Part shown: piece after piece, positions 33,297 to 40,769 of the stretch
How the letters are laid out: each line of letters starts with the position of its first letter
Position numbering within the stretch: the first letter of the stretch is position 1
Assembly: GCA_023249675.1 (NCBI GenBank)
Contig: JAHFCE010000005.1
Location: forward strand, 29,225 to 93,224
DNA length: 64,000 nt
From: Elusimicrobiota bacterium
Lineage (GTDB): Bacteria > Elusimicrobiota > Elusimicrobia > UBA1565 > UBA9628
Direction: 5' to 3'
The notes under the pieces: model-generated
Database searches by the model: none
What the model was told of the DNA's origin: nothing
What the model saw: the letters and a program-made list of their open reading frames with translations, nothing else
Translations under genes and position numbers: made by a program

Positions 33297-33683
33297 CTAG
33301 GCGCCTTCGGGCCAGACGCGCTCGAGTTCCTCATCATCGAAGCCGAAGTGATGGGCGAGCTCATGGCGCAGCGTCAGGCGGATTTCCTTCTGGAGTTCCT
33401 CGAGGCTCTCCACGGAGTCTTCGAGGTTCCATTGATATAAATAGACTTTCGCGGGCAATTGCCCGTGCGCCGCGCCGCTGAGAAAGTCCTCGCGTTCGGG
33501 GCCGCAGTACAGGCCGAGCAGGTCGTCATCATCCTCATCCATGTCCCTGGCCTCGGCTCCGGGCTCGTCTTTGACCTCGATCGTGACGTTGACGAGCAGG
33601 GCGCGGACCTGGTTGGGAATCCGGGCGAGTTCGGCTTCCGCCAGCATCCGAAAGCGCGCCGGGGAGACGCGGACTTCCTTCAT
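33297..33683 (-). CDS. Short zincin-like metallopeptidase family protein
   Basis: The 128-residue cytosolic protein carries LTLRHELAHHFGFDDEELER, the HExxH zinc site with downstream acidic residues found in the small DUF1025/PF06262-type zincins. An acidic middle (DMDEDDDDLLGLY) precedes it, and VYLYQWNLED is family-like. Function is unknown in all members I know. The ATG at 33683 is preferred over the longer frame because it directly follows the 8-oxoguanine deaminase stop. It is the last gene of that two-gene unit. Confidence 0.82.
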   Translation of the reverse strand: MKEVRVSPARFRMLAEAELARIPNQVRALLVNVTIEVKDEPGAEARDMDEDDDDLLGLYCGPEREDFLSGAAHGQLPAKVYLYQWNLEDSVESLEELQKEIRLTLRHELAHHFGFDDEELERVWPEGA

Positions 33684-33684
33684 C

Positions 33685-35058
33685 TTAGGCGATTGCGCCG
33701 GCTTTGCGCAGGAGGTCGAGGCAGGCGGCGTTGGCTTTGCGCGTCGCCTCTGCTTCATCGAGGTTTTTGAGAGCGCCGTTCTCCACCACGATGTGGCCAT
33801 TGACGATGGTCCACTTCGTGCGATGGCCCGCGCCGCAGAACAGGAGCGAGGCGACGGGGTCGCCGGCGGAGCCTGCGTAATCGAGGCGGTTGACGTCGAA
33901 AATCGCGAGGTCGGCGGCCTTGCCGGCGGCGATCATCCCGATGTCGTCGCGGCCGATGACGGCCGCGCCCCCGCGCGTGGCCATGCGCAGCGCTTCGCGC
34001 GCGGGCATCGATGCCACTCCGGACTTGACGCGGTGGACGAGCATGGTCTGGCGGACTTCGCCCAGCATATCCGAGGTGTCGTTGGAGGCGGAGCCATCAA
34101 CGGCGAGACCGACGGCGACGCCGGCGTCGAGATAGCGGCGGACCGGGGGAACGCCCGAACCCAAGCGAAGGTTGGAGGAAGGGCAATGGGCGATCCCGAC
34201 TCTCGCCTTGGCCAGGCGGCGAATTTCCTCATCGTTGACGTGGACCATGTGCGCGAGCCAAACGTTCGAATCCATCCAGCCAAGCGACTCGAGGAAGTCG
34301 ATGGGACGAAGCTTGTACTTGTCGAGACAGTACCTCTCTTCATCTAACGTCTCGCACAGATGCGTGTGCATGCGTACGCCTAAGCGGCGAGCCATGTGCG
34401 CGGTTTCTTTCATCAGGCCCGTCGAAACCGAGAACGGGGCGCAGGGCGCCAAGCCGATCTGGATCATGCCGTACGGGCCTTTGTCGTGGTGTTCTTTGAC
34501 GAGGCGTTCGCAGTCGCGCAGGATGTCTTCCTCCGGCTCGGTGCAGTCATCCGGAGGAAGGCCTCCTTGAGATGCGCCGACCGACATCGAGCCGCGCGTG
34601 GGGCAGAAGCGGATGCCGAGGGAGCGCGCCGCCTCGATCTGCGCGTCCACGAGCCCCGTCAGGCCGCGCGGATAGAGGTAAGTGTGGTCGGTCGAGGTCG
34701 TGCAGCCGGTGAGCAGGAGTTCGCCCAGGCCGACCTGCGCGCCGAGGGCCGCGTATTCCGGCGTCAGGTGGCGCCAGACTTGGTAGTGATAGACGAGCCA
34801 ATCAAAGAGCTTGGCGTTCTGGGCGGCGGGCGTGGCGCGGGTGAGCGTCTGGCACAGGTGATGGTGCGTGTTGACCATGCCCGGGATCACGACGCAGCCG
34901 CGCGCGTCGAGAATGTGCGCGTCATCGGACTCGAGGTTCTTGCCGACGGCGAGGATGACGCGGCCCTTGATCAGGATATCCGCGCCCTCGAGTTCGGTGC
35001 CGGCGTCGTCCATCGTCGCCACGCGCAGGGCGTTTTTGATGAGCAGCGGGGGCCGCAT
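33685..35058 (-). CDS. Amidohydrolase, 8-oxoguanine deaminase-like
   Basis: The 457-residue TIM-barrel amidohydrolase has metal ligands MVNTHHHLCQTLTR (HxH-type), HTHLCET, LAHMVHVND and AVDGSASND. This set matches the cytosine/8-oxoguanine/hydroxydechloroatrazine deaminase branch, where 8-oxoguanine is converted to urate and ammonia. The assignment fits the divergent ureide operon but cannot be separated from other purine deaminases by eye. The ATG at 35058 has TAGACT seven bases upstream and no SD. The frame upstream to 35361 is antisense to xdhC and is rejected. Confidence 0.85.
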   Translation of the reverse strand: MRPPLLIKNALRVATMDDAGTELEGADILIKGRVILAVGKNLESDDAHILDARGCVVIPGMVNTHHHLCQTLTRATPAAQNAKLFDWLVYHYQVWRHLTPEYAALGAQVGLGELLLTGCTTSTDHTYLYPRGLTGLVDAQIEAARSLGIRFCPTRGSMSVGASQGGLPPDDCTEPEEDILRDCERLVKEHHDKGPYGMIQIGLAPCAPFSVSTGLMKETAHMARRLGVRMHTHLCETLDEERYCLDKYKLRPIDFLESLGWMDSNVWLAHMVHVNDEEIRRLAKARVGIAHCPSSNLRLGSGVPPVRRYLDAGVAVGLAVDGSASNDTSDMLGEVRQTMLVHRVKSGVASMPAREALRMATRGGAAVIGRDDIGMIAAGKAADLAIFDVNRLDYAGSAGDPVASLLFCGAGHRTKWTIVNGHIVVENGALKNLDEAEATRKANAACLDLLRKAGAIA

Positions 35059-35065
35059 AATCGCG

Positions 35066-35071
35066 AGTCTA
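35066..35071 (-). promoter_or_regulatory. -10 box TAGACT, leaderless deaminase gene
   Basis: TAGACT, seven bases, ATG at 35058 on the minus strand. It shares a 34-base intergenic space with the divergent promoter at 35081. Confidence 0.5.
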
Positions 35072-35080
35072 GCAATTAAG

Positions 35081-35086
35081 TAGAAT
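35081..35086 (+). promoter_or_regulatory. -10 box TAGAAT, leaderless ureide operon
   Basis: TAGAAT, TCCGTC, then the ATG at 35093. No SD is present. The two divergent starts are only 34 bases apart, so the two promoters overlap and may share a regulator. Confidence 0.55.
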
Positions 35087-35092
35087 TCCGTC

Positions 35093-35878
35093 ATGGAAGC
35101 GCTCTCCCTCTCGGAGCTTGCCGGGGACCTGCCGCGCCCCGGCGTGCTGTGCACGCTCGCGAAGGTCGTCGGGTCCGCCCCCCAGGCGCCCGGCGCCAAG
35201 ATGTACGTGTGGGCGGATGGGTTCAAAGGAACCCTCGGCGGGGGGCGTTTCGAGGCCGAGGCGCTGGCTGAAGCACGACGCTTGCTTAATGCCGCCCGCC
35301 CCGAGGCCTTTCTCAGGGAATACATCCTGTGCCGAGAGATGGGGCAGTGCTGCGGCGGCAAGGCGACGATTTTCTACGAGCCGTGCCCGCGGCGGCGAGC
35401 GGTTCATTTGTTCGGAGCGGGGCATGTCGCGCGCGCCGTTGCGTCGACGCTGGACGGCCTTGATCTCGAGGTCGTGGTCGTCGACGATCGTGCGGAGTGG
35501 GCTGACGCGTCGGCGTTTCCGGCCAAGACGCGCGTCCTTCGCGCAGACCCGGCGGCGCTCGCGGCGGCGGCCGGCTACGGCGCGCTCGACGCCGTTTGCG
35601 TGATGACGCACGACCACGAAATTGACTTTCGCCTCGTCGATATCCTGCTTGACAAGCCGCTGGGCTACCTGGGATTGATCGGTTCGACGCACAAGGCGCG
35701 CGTGTTCCGCGCGCGCCTGCCGCCGCCGCGGCGCGCCCTCTGGGACGAGACGATGCGCTGTCCGATCGGCCGCAAGATCCCGTCGAAGAGCCCGAAGGCG
35801 ATCGCCATCTCCGTCGCCGCCGAACTGCTCGAGACATGGGCGTGCTGCCCTACCCCGGCGCAGGCTGTCCACGCATGA
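35093..35878 (+). CDS. XdhC-family xanthine dehydrogenase accessory protein
   Basis: The 261-residue protein has an N-terminal XdhC/CoxI domain (VLCTLAKVVGSAP) and a C-terminal Rossmann domain (VHLFGAGHVARAVAS). VMTHDHEIDFRLVDILLDKP and GLIGSTHKARVF are diagnostic. XdhC binds Moco, supports its sulfuration and delivers it to xanthine dehydrogenase. It is the first gene of the operon xdhC-mocA-allB-alc-uraD-uraH and overlaps the next gene by four bases. Confidence 0.92.
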   Translation: MEALSLSELAGDLPRPGVLCTLAKVVGSAPQAPGAKMYVWADGFKGTLGGGRFEAEALAEARRLLNAARPEAFLREYILCREMGQCCGGKATIFYEPCPRRRAVHLFGAGHVARAVASTLDGLDLEVVVVDDRAEWADASAFPAKTRVLRADPAALAAAAGYGALDAVCVMTHDHEIDFRLVDILLDKPLGYLGLIGSTHKARVFRARLPPPRRALWDETMRCPIGRKIPSKSPKAIAISVAAELLETWACCPTPAQAVHA

Positions 35879-36414
35879 GAGCGCTGCGTGTCCGATTGCT
35901 CGCCGCGGGCCGCGGCAAGCGCGCGGGCGGGCCCAAAGCCTGGGGCCCGTACGGCGGGCAGACGCTGCTCGAGGCCCAGCTCGGCTTCCTCGCGACGGTG
36001 ACCGCGCCCGAGAACATCGACATCGCGATCCAGGGCGAGTGGCTCGAGCGCTGCCGCGCCCTGTCGCCGCGCGTGAACTGGGTCGAGGCCGATCCCGAGG
36101 GCTCAGCGCTGTCCTCGCTGCAGACTGTGCTCAAGGCGACTCCGCGCGCTCGCTCCTTCGTCCTCCACGTCGACATGCCGGTCTTCGACTTGCGCGTGTG
36201 GCGCGCGCTCGCCGCCGCCGAGGGCGACGCGGTCCCGGCGCACGAAGGCCGGCGCGGCCATCCCGTGCTGCTGACGGCGGCGGCTTTAGACGAGGTTTTA
36301 CGGCTTGATCCGGCGTTCGATCGTCTTGATGTCTTTCTGCGCGGCCGTACTGTGACCGAAGTTCCCGTGGCGACCGATGTGATCTTCGCGAACCTCAACG
36401 AGGCGCCCAAGTGA
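35875..36414 (+). CDS. MocA/MobA-like nucleotidyltransferase
   Basis: The 179-residue protein starts with the nucleotidyltransferase signature LLAAGRGKRAGGPKAW. LHVDMPVFDL (the metal-binding DMP of MobA/MocA), AHEGRRGHPVLL and VNLN-like ATDVIFANLNE at the end follow. MocA-type enzymes make molybdopterin cytosine dinucleotide, the cofactor form used by many xanthine dehydrogenase relatives. The ATG at 35875 lies in an ATGA overlap with xdhC. The pairing with XdhC suggests maturation of the dehydrogenase at 42074-45563. Confidence 0.85.
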   Translation: MRALRVRLLAAGRGKRAGGPKAWGPYGGQTLLEAQLGFLATVTAPENIDIAIQGEWLERCRALSPRVNWVEADPEGSALSSLQTVLKATPRARSFVLHVDMPVFDLRVWRALAAAEGDAVPAHEGRRGHPVLLTAAALDEVLRLDPAFDRLDVFLRGRTVTEVPVATDVIFANLNEAPK

Positions 36415-37766
36415 TCGAGCTCGCGATCCGTGGCACGCGTTTATACACGCCCGACGGGCCGCGCGCGGGCGCCGTGCTCATCGAGAACGGCACAATCGCC
36501 GCAATCGTCAATCTTGATGAAGTCCCCAACGGCGTTAACGTCAAAGACGTGGGCGACCTGGCCGTGATCCCCGCTCTGGTGGACGGACATGTGCATGTCA
36601 ACGAGCCCGGCCGCACCGAGTGGGAAGGCTACCTTACCGCCACGCGCGCGGCGGCCGCGGGCGGCGTCGGCACGATCGTCGACATGCCGCTGAACTGCTC
36701 GCCGGCGACGACGACGCGCCGCGCGCTCAAGGCGAAGCTCGACGCGGTCAAGGGCAAGCTGACGGTCGACGTCGCGTTCTGGGGCGGGGTCGTGCCCGGC
36801 AACCTCGAGGAACTGCGGCCCCTGGCCGAGGATGGGGTCGTCGGCTTCAAGTGTTTCCTCACGCATAGCGGCCTCGATGAGTTTCCGAACGTCGAGCGCG
36901 CAGACCTTGAAGCCGCGATGCCGCTGATCGCAAGCCTGGGCCTGCCGCTGATCGTGCATGCCGAGCTCGACCCGTGCGGCGAGGGCGGCGCCGATCCGCG
37001 GGAGTTCGCGTCTTATCTCGCCTCGCGTCCCGGCGAGATGGAGGTGCGCGCGATCCGCCTGATGATCGAGCTGTGCCGCAAGACGCGCTGCCGCACTCAT
37101 ATCGTCCATTTGTCGTCCGCCGACGCCTTGCCCGACATCGAAAAAGCCAAGGCCGAAGGCCTGCCCTTCACCGTGGAGACCTGTCCTCACTATCTGACGT
37201 TCGCCGCCGACGGCATTCCCGCAGGCGCCACGCAGTTCAAGTGCGCGCCGCCGATCCGCTCCGAGGAGAACCGCGAACTGCTGTGGCAGGGTCTCGGCCG
37301 AGGCGCGATTGATTTCGTCGTGTCCGACCACTCGCCGTGCGCGCCCGAGCTCAAGAAATTCGAAGCAGGCGATTTTATGGCCGCGTGGGGCGGGATTGCG
37401 GGCCTGCAGTTCACCTTGCCCGCGACGTGGACGGGCGCCAAGCGCCGAGGCTTCCGGCTCGAGAACGTCGTGCGCTGGACGGCCGAACGGACCGCCGATT
37501 TCACGGGCCTCAAGACGAAAGGGCGTCTCGAGAAGGGTCGCGACGCGGATGTCGTGATTTTTGACGACGCCGCGCTGTTCGACGTTGAGCAAAACGGCGT
37601 GTTGCACCGGCACAAGGTCACGGCATATGGGGGTCTGCGCCTGCAGGGCGCGGTGACCGCGGCCTATCAGCGGGGCGCGATGATTTACGACGGGAGGGAA
37701 TTTCCGGCCGGACGGCGCGGGCGGCCCCTCCTCAACAGGAGCGAGACATGGACTTCACCAGCCTGA
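36411..37766 (+). CDS. allB: Allantoinase
   Basis: The 451-residue cyclic amidohydrolase has DGHVHVNEPGRTEWEGYL (two His), the carbamylated Lys in VGFKCFLTHSG, PLIVHAEL, HIVHLSSADALP and VVSDHSPCAPELK (Asp). This set is typical of allantoinase rather than dihydropyrimidinase or dihydroorotase. It hydrolyses allantoin to allantoate. The start is GTG in a GTGA overlap with the mocA-like gene. The 3' end overlaps allantoicase by 19 bases. Confidence 0.94.
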   Translation: MIELAIRGTRLYTPDGPRAGAVLIENGTIAAIVNLDEVPNGVNVKDVGDLAVIPALVDGHVHVNEPGRTEWEGYLTATRAAAAGGVGTIVDMPLNCSPATTTRRALKAKLDAVKGKLTVDVAFWGGVVPGNLEELRPLAEDGVVGFKCFLTHSGLDEFPNVERADLEAAMPLIASLGLPLIVHAELDPCGEGGADPREFASYLASRPGEMEVRAIRLMIELCRKTRCRTHIVHLSSADALPDIEKAKAEGLPFTVETCPHYLTFAADGIPAGATQFKCAPPIRSEENRELLWQGLGRGAIDFVVSDHSPCAPELKKFEAGDFMAAWGGIAGLQFTLPATWTGAKRRGFRLENVVRWTAERTADFTGLKTKGRLEKGRDADVVIFDDAALFDVEQNGVLHRHKVTAYGGLRLQGAVTAAYQRGAMIYDGREFPAGRRGRPLLNRSETWTSPA

Positions 37767-38710
37767 TCGATTTGGCCTCCGCACGGGTCGGCGGCAAAGC
37801 CGTCGCGGCCAGCGATGAGTTCTTCGCGCCCAAGGAGAATCTGCTCAAGCCTGCGCCGGCGGTCTGGCTCGCCGACAAGTACACGGCGAAAGGCAAGTGG
37901 ATGGACGGCTGGGAGTCGCGCCGCCGCCGCGCGCCCGGCTGCGACTGGTGCATCGTTCGGCTTGGTCTGCGCGGCCTGATCCGGGGCGTTAACGTGGACA
38001 CCGCGTTCTTCACCGGGAACTTCCCCGCGCATGCGAGTCTCGACGCGCGCGACGGCAAAGGCCCGTGGACCGAGATTCTTCCGAAGACGGAGCTCAAGGG
38101 CAACGGCGACAACCTTCTGCCGGTGAAGACCGACAAGGCCTATGATCAAGTGCGGCTAAATATCTTTCCCGACGGCGGCGTCGCGCGCCTGCGCGTATTT
38201 GGGGCGGTCGTGCCGAATTGGGCCAAAATCCCGAAAAAGGCGCTTTTGGATCTCGTCGCCGTTCAGAACGGCGGCCTGCCTTTGCTCGCCAGCGACACGC
38301 ACTACTCGCACCCGCAGAACCTGATCATGCCGGGCCGCGCGAAGAACATGGGCGACGGCTGGGAGACCAAGCGCCGCCGCGGACCGGGCTGGGACTGGGC
38401 GATCCTGAAGCTCGGCGCGCCGGGCGTGATCAAGAAGATCGAAGTGGACACCAATTTCTTCAAGGGCAACTACCCGGATTCCTGCATGCTCGAAGGCGTG
38501 CACAAGCCCGGGGGGACGGGCGCCGAGCTCGCCGACGAATTCACGTCCTGGCTGCCCGTGCTCCCGCAGACGAAGCTTTCCGCGCACAAGCGCCATTATT
38601 TCCAGAAGGACATCGTCCCGCACGGTCCCCTCACGCACGTGCGCCTCAACATTTACCCGGACGGAGGCGTCTCGCGCCTGCGCCTGATCGGAGTGCGTGC
38701 AGGAACATGA
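37748..38710 (+). CDS. alc: Allantoicase
   Basis: The 320-residue protein consists of two homologous jelly-roll repeats. Each contains a WESRRRRAPGCDW/WETKRRRGPGWDW motif, VDTxFFxGN and a C-terminal VRLNIxPDGGVxRLR. This internal duplication is the hallmark of allantoicase, which hydrolyses allantoate to ureidoglycolate and urea. AGGAG lies eight bases before the ATG, inside the end of allB. It overlaps uraD by four bases. Confidence 0.95.
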   Translation: MDFTSLIDLASARVGGKAVAASDEFFAPKENLLKPAPAVWLADKYTAKGKWMDGWESRRRRAPGCDWCIVRLGLRGLIRGVNVDTAFFTGNFPAHASLDARDGKGPWTEILPKTELKGNGDNLLPVKTDKAYDQVRLNIFPDGGVARLRVFGAVVPNWAKIPKKALLDLVAVQNGGLPLLASDTHYSHPQNLIMPGRAKNMGDGWETKRRRGPGWDWAILKLGAPGVIKKIEVDTNFFKGNYPDSCMLEGVHKPGGTGAELADEFTSWLPVLPQTKLSAHKRHYFQKDIVPHGPLTHVRLNIYPDGGVSRLRLIGVRAGT

Positions 38711-39210
38711 CCCTCGCCGCGTTCAACGTCCTGTCCATCGGGCGCGCGCGCGAAGATCTGCTGCGCTGCTGCGGCTGCGCGCGCTGGGCCGACGCCGTGC
38801 TCGAGGCGCGGCCGTTCAAGGGCAAAGACGCCCTGCTTGCCGCGGCCGATGCGGCGTGGGCAAGGATGAGCGAAGCGGAGTGGCTTGAGGCGTTCTCCCA
38901 TCATCCGCGCATCGGCGGCAAGGACGCTTTGCGCGCGAGATACTCAGCGACACGCGACTTGTCGCGTGTCGAGCAGGCCGGCGCTTCGGCCGCGAGCGAG
39001 GCCGTGCTTGACGCGCTCGCGGGGGGCAATGCGGAGTACGAGAAAAAATTCGGCCATACTTTTATCGTGTGCGCGACCGGAAAATCCGCCGCCGAGATGC
39101 TGGATTTGCTGGAATCACGTCTGCCCAACGACGCGAAGACCGAAATGTGTCTCGCCGCGGGCGAGCAGAGCAAGATCACCAAGATACGACTGGAGAAATT
39201 AATCAAATGA
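38707..39210 (+). CDS. uraD: OHCU decarboxylase
   Basis: The 167-residue helical protein has catalytic His in AFSHHPRIGG and ALAGGNAEYEKKFGHTFIVCATGKSAAEML. Both are diagnostic of 2-oxo-4-hydroxy-4-carboxy-5-ureidoimidazoline decarboxylase, which yields S-allantoin. The ATG at 38707 sits in an ATGA overlap with allantoicase. It overlaps uraH by four bases, so UraD and UraH are made together. Confidence 0.94.
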   Translation: MTLAAFNVLSIGRAREDLLRCCGCARWADAVLEARPFKGKDALLAAADAAWARMSEAEWLEAFSHHPRIGGKDALRARYSATRDLSRVEQAGASAASEAVLDALAGGNAEYEKKFGHTFIVCATGKSAAEMLDLLESRLPNDAKTEMCLAAGEQSKITKIRLEKLIK

Positions 39211-39542
39211 GCTCGATCACCACCCATATCCTCGACACCTCGATCGGCCGTCCCGCTTCCGGAGTGCCGCTCATCCTGGCCAAGGCGGGTGGCGGCGGCT
39301 GGCGCACCGTGGGGCGCGGCACGACGGACATCGACGGCCGCTGCAAGACGCTTTTGAAGGAAGGGAAACTCAAAAAGAGCGTCTATCGCCTGACGTTCGG
39401 CGTTGCGTCCTATTTCAAGCGCGCGCGCCAGACCGCGTTTTATCCAGCGATCTCGATCATCTTTCAGGTTCGCGATTCGCGGCCCCATCACGTGCCGCTT
39501 CTGCTCTCGCCTTGGGGCTACTCGACCTACCGCGGCAGCTGA
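39207..39542 (+). CDS. uraH: 5-hydroxyisourate hydrolase (transthyretin-like)
   Basis: The 111-residue protein starts with SSITTHILDTSIGRPASGV (catalytic His and Arg region). It has HHVPLLLSPWGYSTYRGS, the C-terminal YRGS tail that closes the active site. It hydrolyses HIU, the product of urate oxidation. It is the last gene of the operon and its 3' end overlaps the convergent methyltransferase-like gene by 16 bases. Confidence 0.95.
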   Translation: MSSITTHILDTSIGRPASGVPLILAKAGGGGWRTVGRGTTDIDGRCKTLLKEGKLKKSVYRLTFGVASYFKRARQTAFYPAISIIFQVRDSRPHHVPLLLSPWGYSTYRGS

Positions 39543-40516
39543 CGCTCGAGTGGTCTTTGAGGGATTGGCGGCGGGGCGTCCCCAGTCAATGGCGATGGGT
39601 GACCATGTGTTGGCTTGCTTATGACGATGCCTGAGAAAGAGGGTAAGCTGACGTAGAAGACGGAAAAACCGAGGCTGCGCGCGATGGCGATGTGTCGGGA
39701 CCACTTGCTTGATTGAAGGGCTTTATCCATCAGAAGTACGGCGAAGCCTCCGGGTCGCAGGACGCGGCGATATTCCTTGAGGATCGGGTGGATAACCGTT
39801 TGAGTGGTCGGTCCTAACCACGGGAAGCATTTCGAGAGGATCATCGCTGTCGAGTCGTCGCGAAATGGAAGCGCGGCGGCATCAGCGAACACTCCGTTTC
39901 GAGCCGCGGCCCATTTGTCTTGCGAAACGTCCTCTGCCTGGGTCCACTGTTCGGCGCGCTCTCGGCTCAATCGGCCATTCTCCGTGCGCTTTTTGACGAG
40001 CAGGTCGAAGAGACTGGCGTACTTGTCGACCTGCAGACACCGCGGGCAGATCGGATTGTCGGCGGCGCCGATTTCAAGTTGCCGACCGACGGACCCGGCT
40101 GCGTGCGCGAAGTATTGCAGGCTCGCGATGGCGAGCGTTGGGATGGGGCTGTCGAGCTCCCCGTCGATCGGCGCGGCGGCTGAAGCATTTTGCCCGTCGA
40201 ACATGGCGGCGAGGTCTGCGGTCTGGTCGGGGGGGAGTCGGGCCGCTGCAGCTTGCGTCAACGCACGTTCCGAATCCAGCTTGCTTGGAACCAAGATCGG
40301 CGTCGGAGCGGAGAATGATGGTGCAAGGAGTGTTGGCGTTAGGCTGAGATCGGCAGGCGGGGAGACGAGTATCCCGTCGCTCGAAGCCTCAGAGAAAGGC
40401 AGGAGAGGCACGACAGAGCCGGAGGTCTGCCCTCTTCGCATGGAGACGATTTGCGCCGAGGAGCTTCCGACCGCGATGATGCAGGCCAAGACGGCCGGAA
40501 AGAAGTGCCTCATCAT
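39527..40516 (-). CDS. Exported protein with methyltransferase-like domain
   Basis: The 329-residue product from the ATG at 40516 starts with a signal peptide (VLACIIAVGSSSAQ). A Pro/Ser/Leu-rich stretch with the AxFDGxxA motif (AMFDGQNA, about 105-112) follows. The C-terminal half resembles a class I SAM methyltransferase: QLEIGAADNP in the motif I place, then FADAAALPFRDDSTAMILSKCF and KEYRRVLRPGGFAVLLM. The motif I glycines are degenerate, so activity is uncertain. ICPRCLQVDKY could bind metal. TATAAT six bases before the ATG suggests a leaderless mRNA. A SAM enzyme behind a signal peptide is odd. Confidence 0.75.
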   Translation of the reverse strand: MMRHFFPAVLACIIAVGSSSAQIVSMRRGQTSGSVVPLLPFSEASSDGILVSPPADLSLTPTLLAPSFSAPTPILVPSKLDSERALTQAAAARLPPDQTADLAAMFDGQNASAAAPIDGELDSPIPTLAIASLQYFAHAAGSVGRQLEIGAADNPICPRCLQVDKYASLFDLLVKKRTENGRLSRERAEQWTQAEDVSQDKWAAARNGVFADAAALPFRDDSTAMILSKCFPWLGPTTQTVIHPILKEYRRVLRPGGFAVLLMDKALQSSKWSRHIAIARSLGFSVFYVSLPSFSGIVISKPTHGHPSPLTGDAPPPIPQRPLERQLPR

Positions 40517-40522
40517 GCCCAT

Positions 40523-40528
40523 ATTATA
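40523..40528 (-). promoter_or_regulatory. -10 box TATAAT, leaderless start at 40516
   Basis: TATAAT, ATGGGC, ATG on the minus strand. The first ATG (40522) would start inside the expected transcription start region, so the second one fits better. Confidence 0.55.
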
Positions 40529-40634
40529 ACGTTGGGGTGCTTATGGTGGCAGGTACGAAGGGCCCAGGTTCGGATGGTATTAGGTCCTATCAAGGGGATG
40601 TCCCGAGAGGTGGGCTTAAGCGAAGTTCATGCAC

Positions 40635-40694
40635 TTATCCACAGGCCCGGCACTTGCTGTTGTCAACAACAGCAGCGTCGGGGACTGTGAATAA
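40635..40694. other. Two DnaA-box-like sequences flanking a palindrome
   Basis: TTATCCACA (40635-40643, plus strand) and TTATTCACA (40694-40686, minus strand) match the DnaA-box consensus. Between them is GCTGTTGT-CA-ACAACAGC (40656-40673), a perfect 8-base inverted repeat. They lie in a 247-base gap without a gene. No dnaA or dnaN is nearby and no AT-rich unwinding region is obvious. Confidence 0.4.
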
Positions 40695-40732
40695 GCCGGC
40701 GCTAAAAAGGGGCCGCATTTTTTAGGTCCGGC
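40695..40732 (-). terminator. Possible terminator after the HpcH/CitE-like gene
   Basis: GCCGG/CCGGC and CTAAAAA/TTTTTAG pair with a 2x2 internal loop. It lies about 40 bases after the stop at 40770 on the minus strand. The inner arm is AT-rich, so it is not a classic terminator. Confidence 0.35.
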
Positions 40733-40769
40733 TTAATGGCCGTGAATCCAAGCGGATCAAGCGCCCGAG

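Noticed and set aside
39527-40516. Candidate for the missing urate oxidase
   Set aside because: It lies between the ureide operons but has a signal peptide and a methyltransferase-like domain, with no urate oxidase or FAD-monooxygenase motifs.
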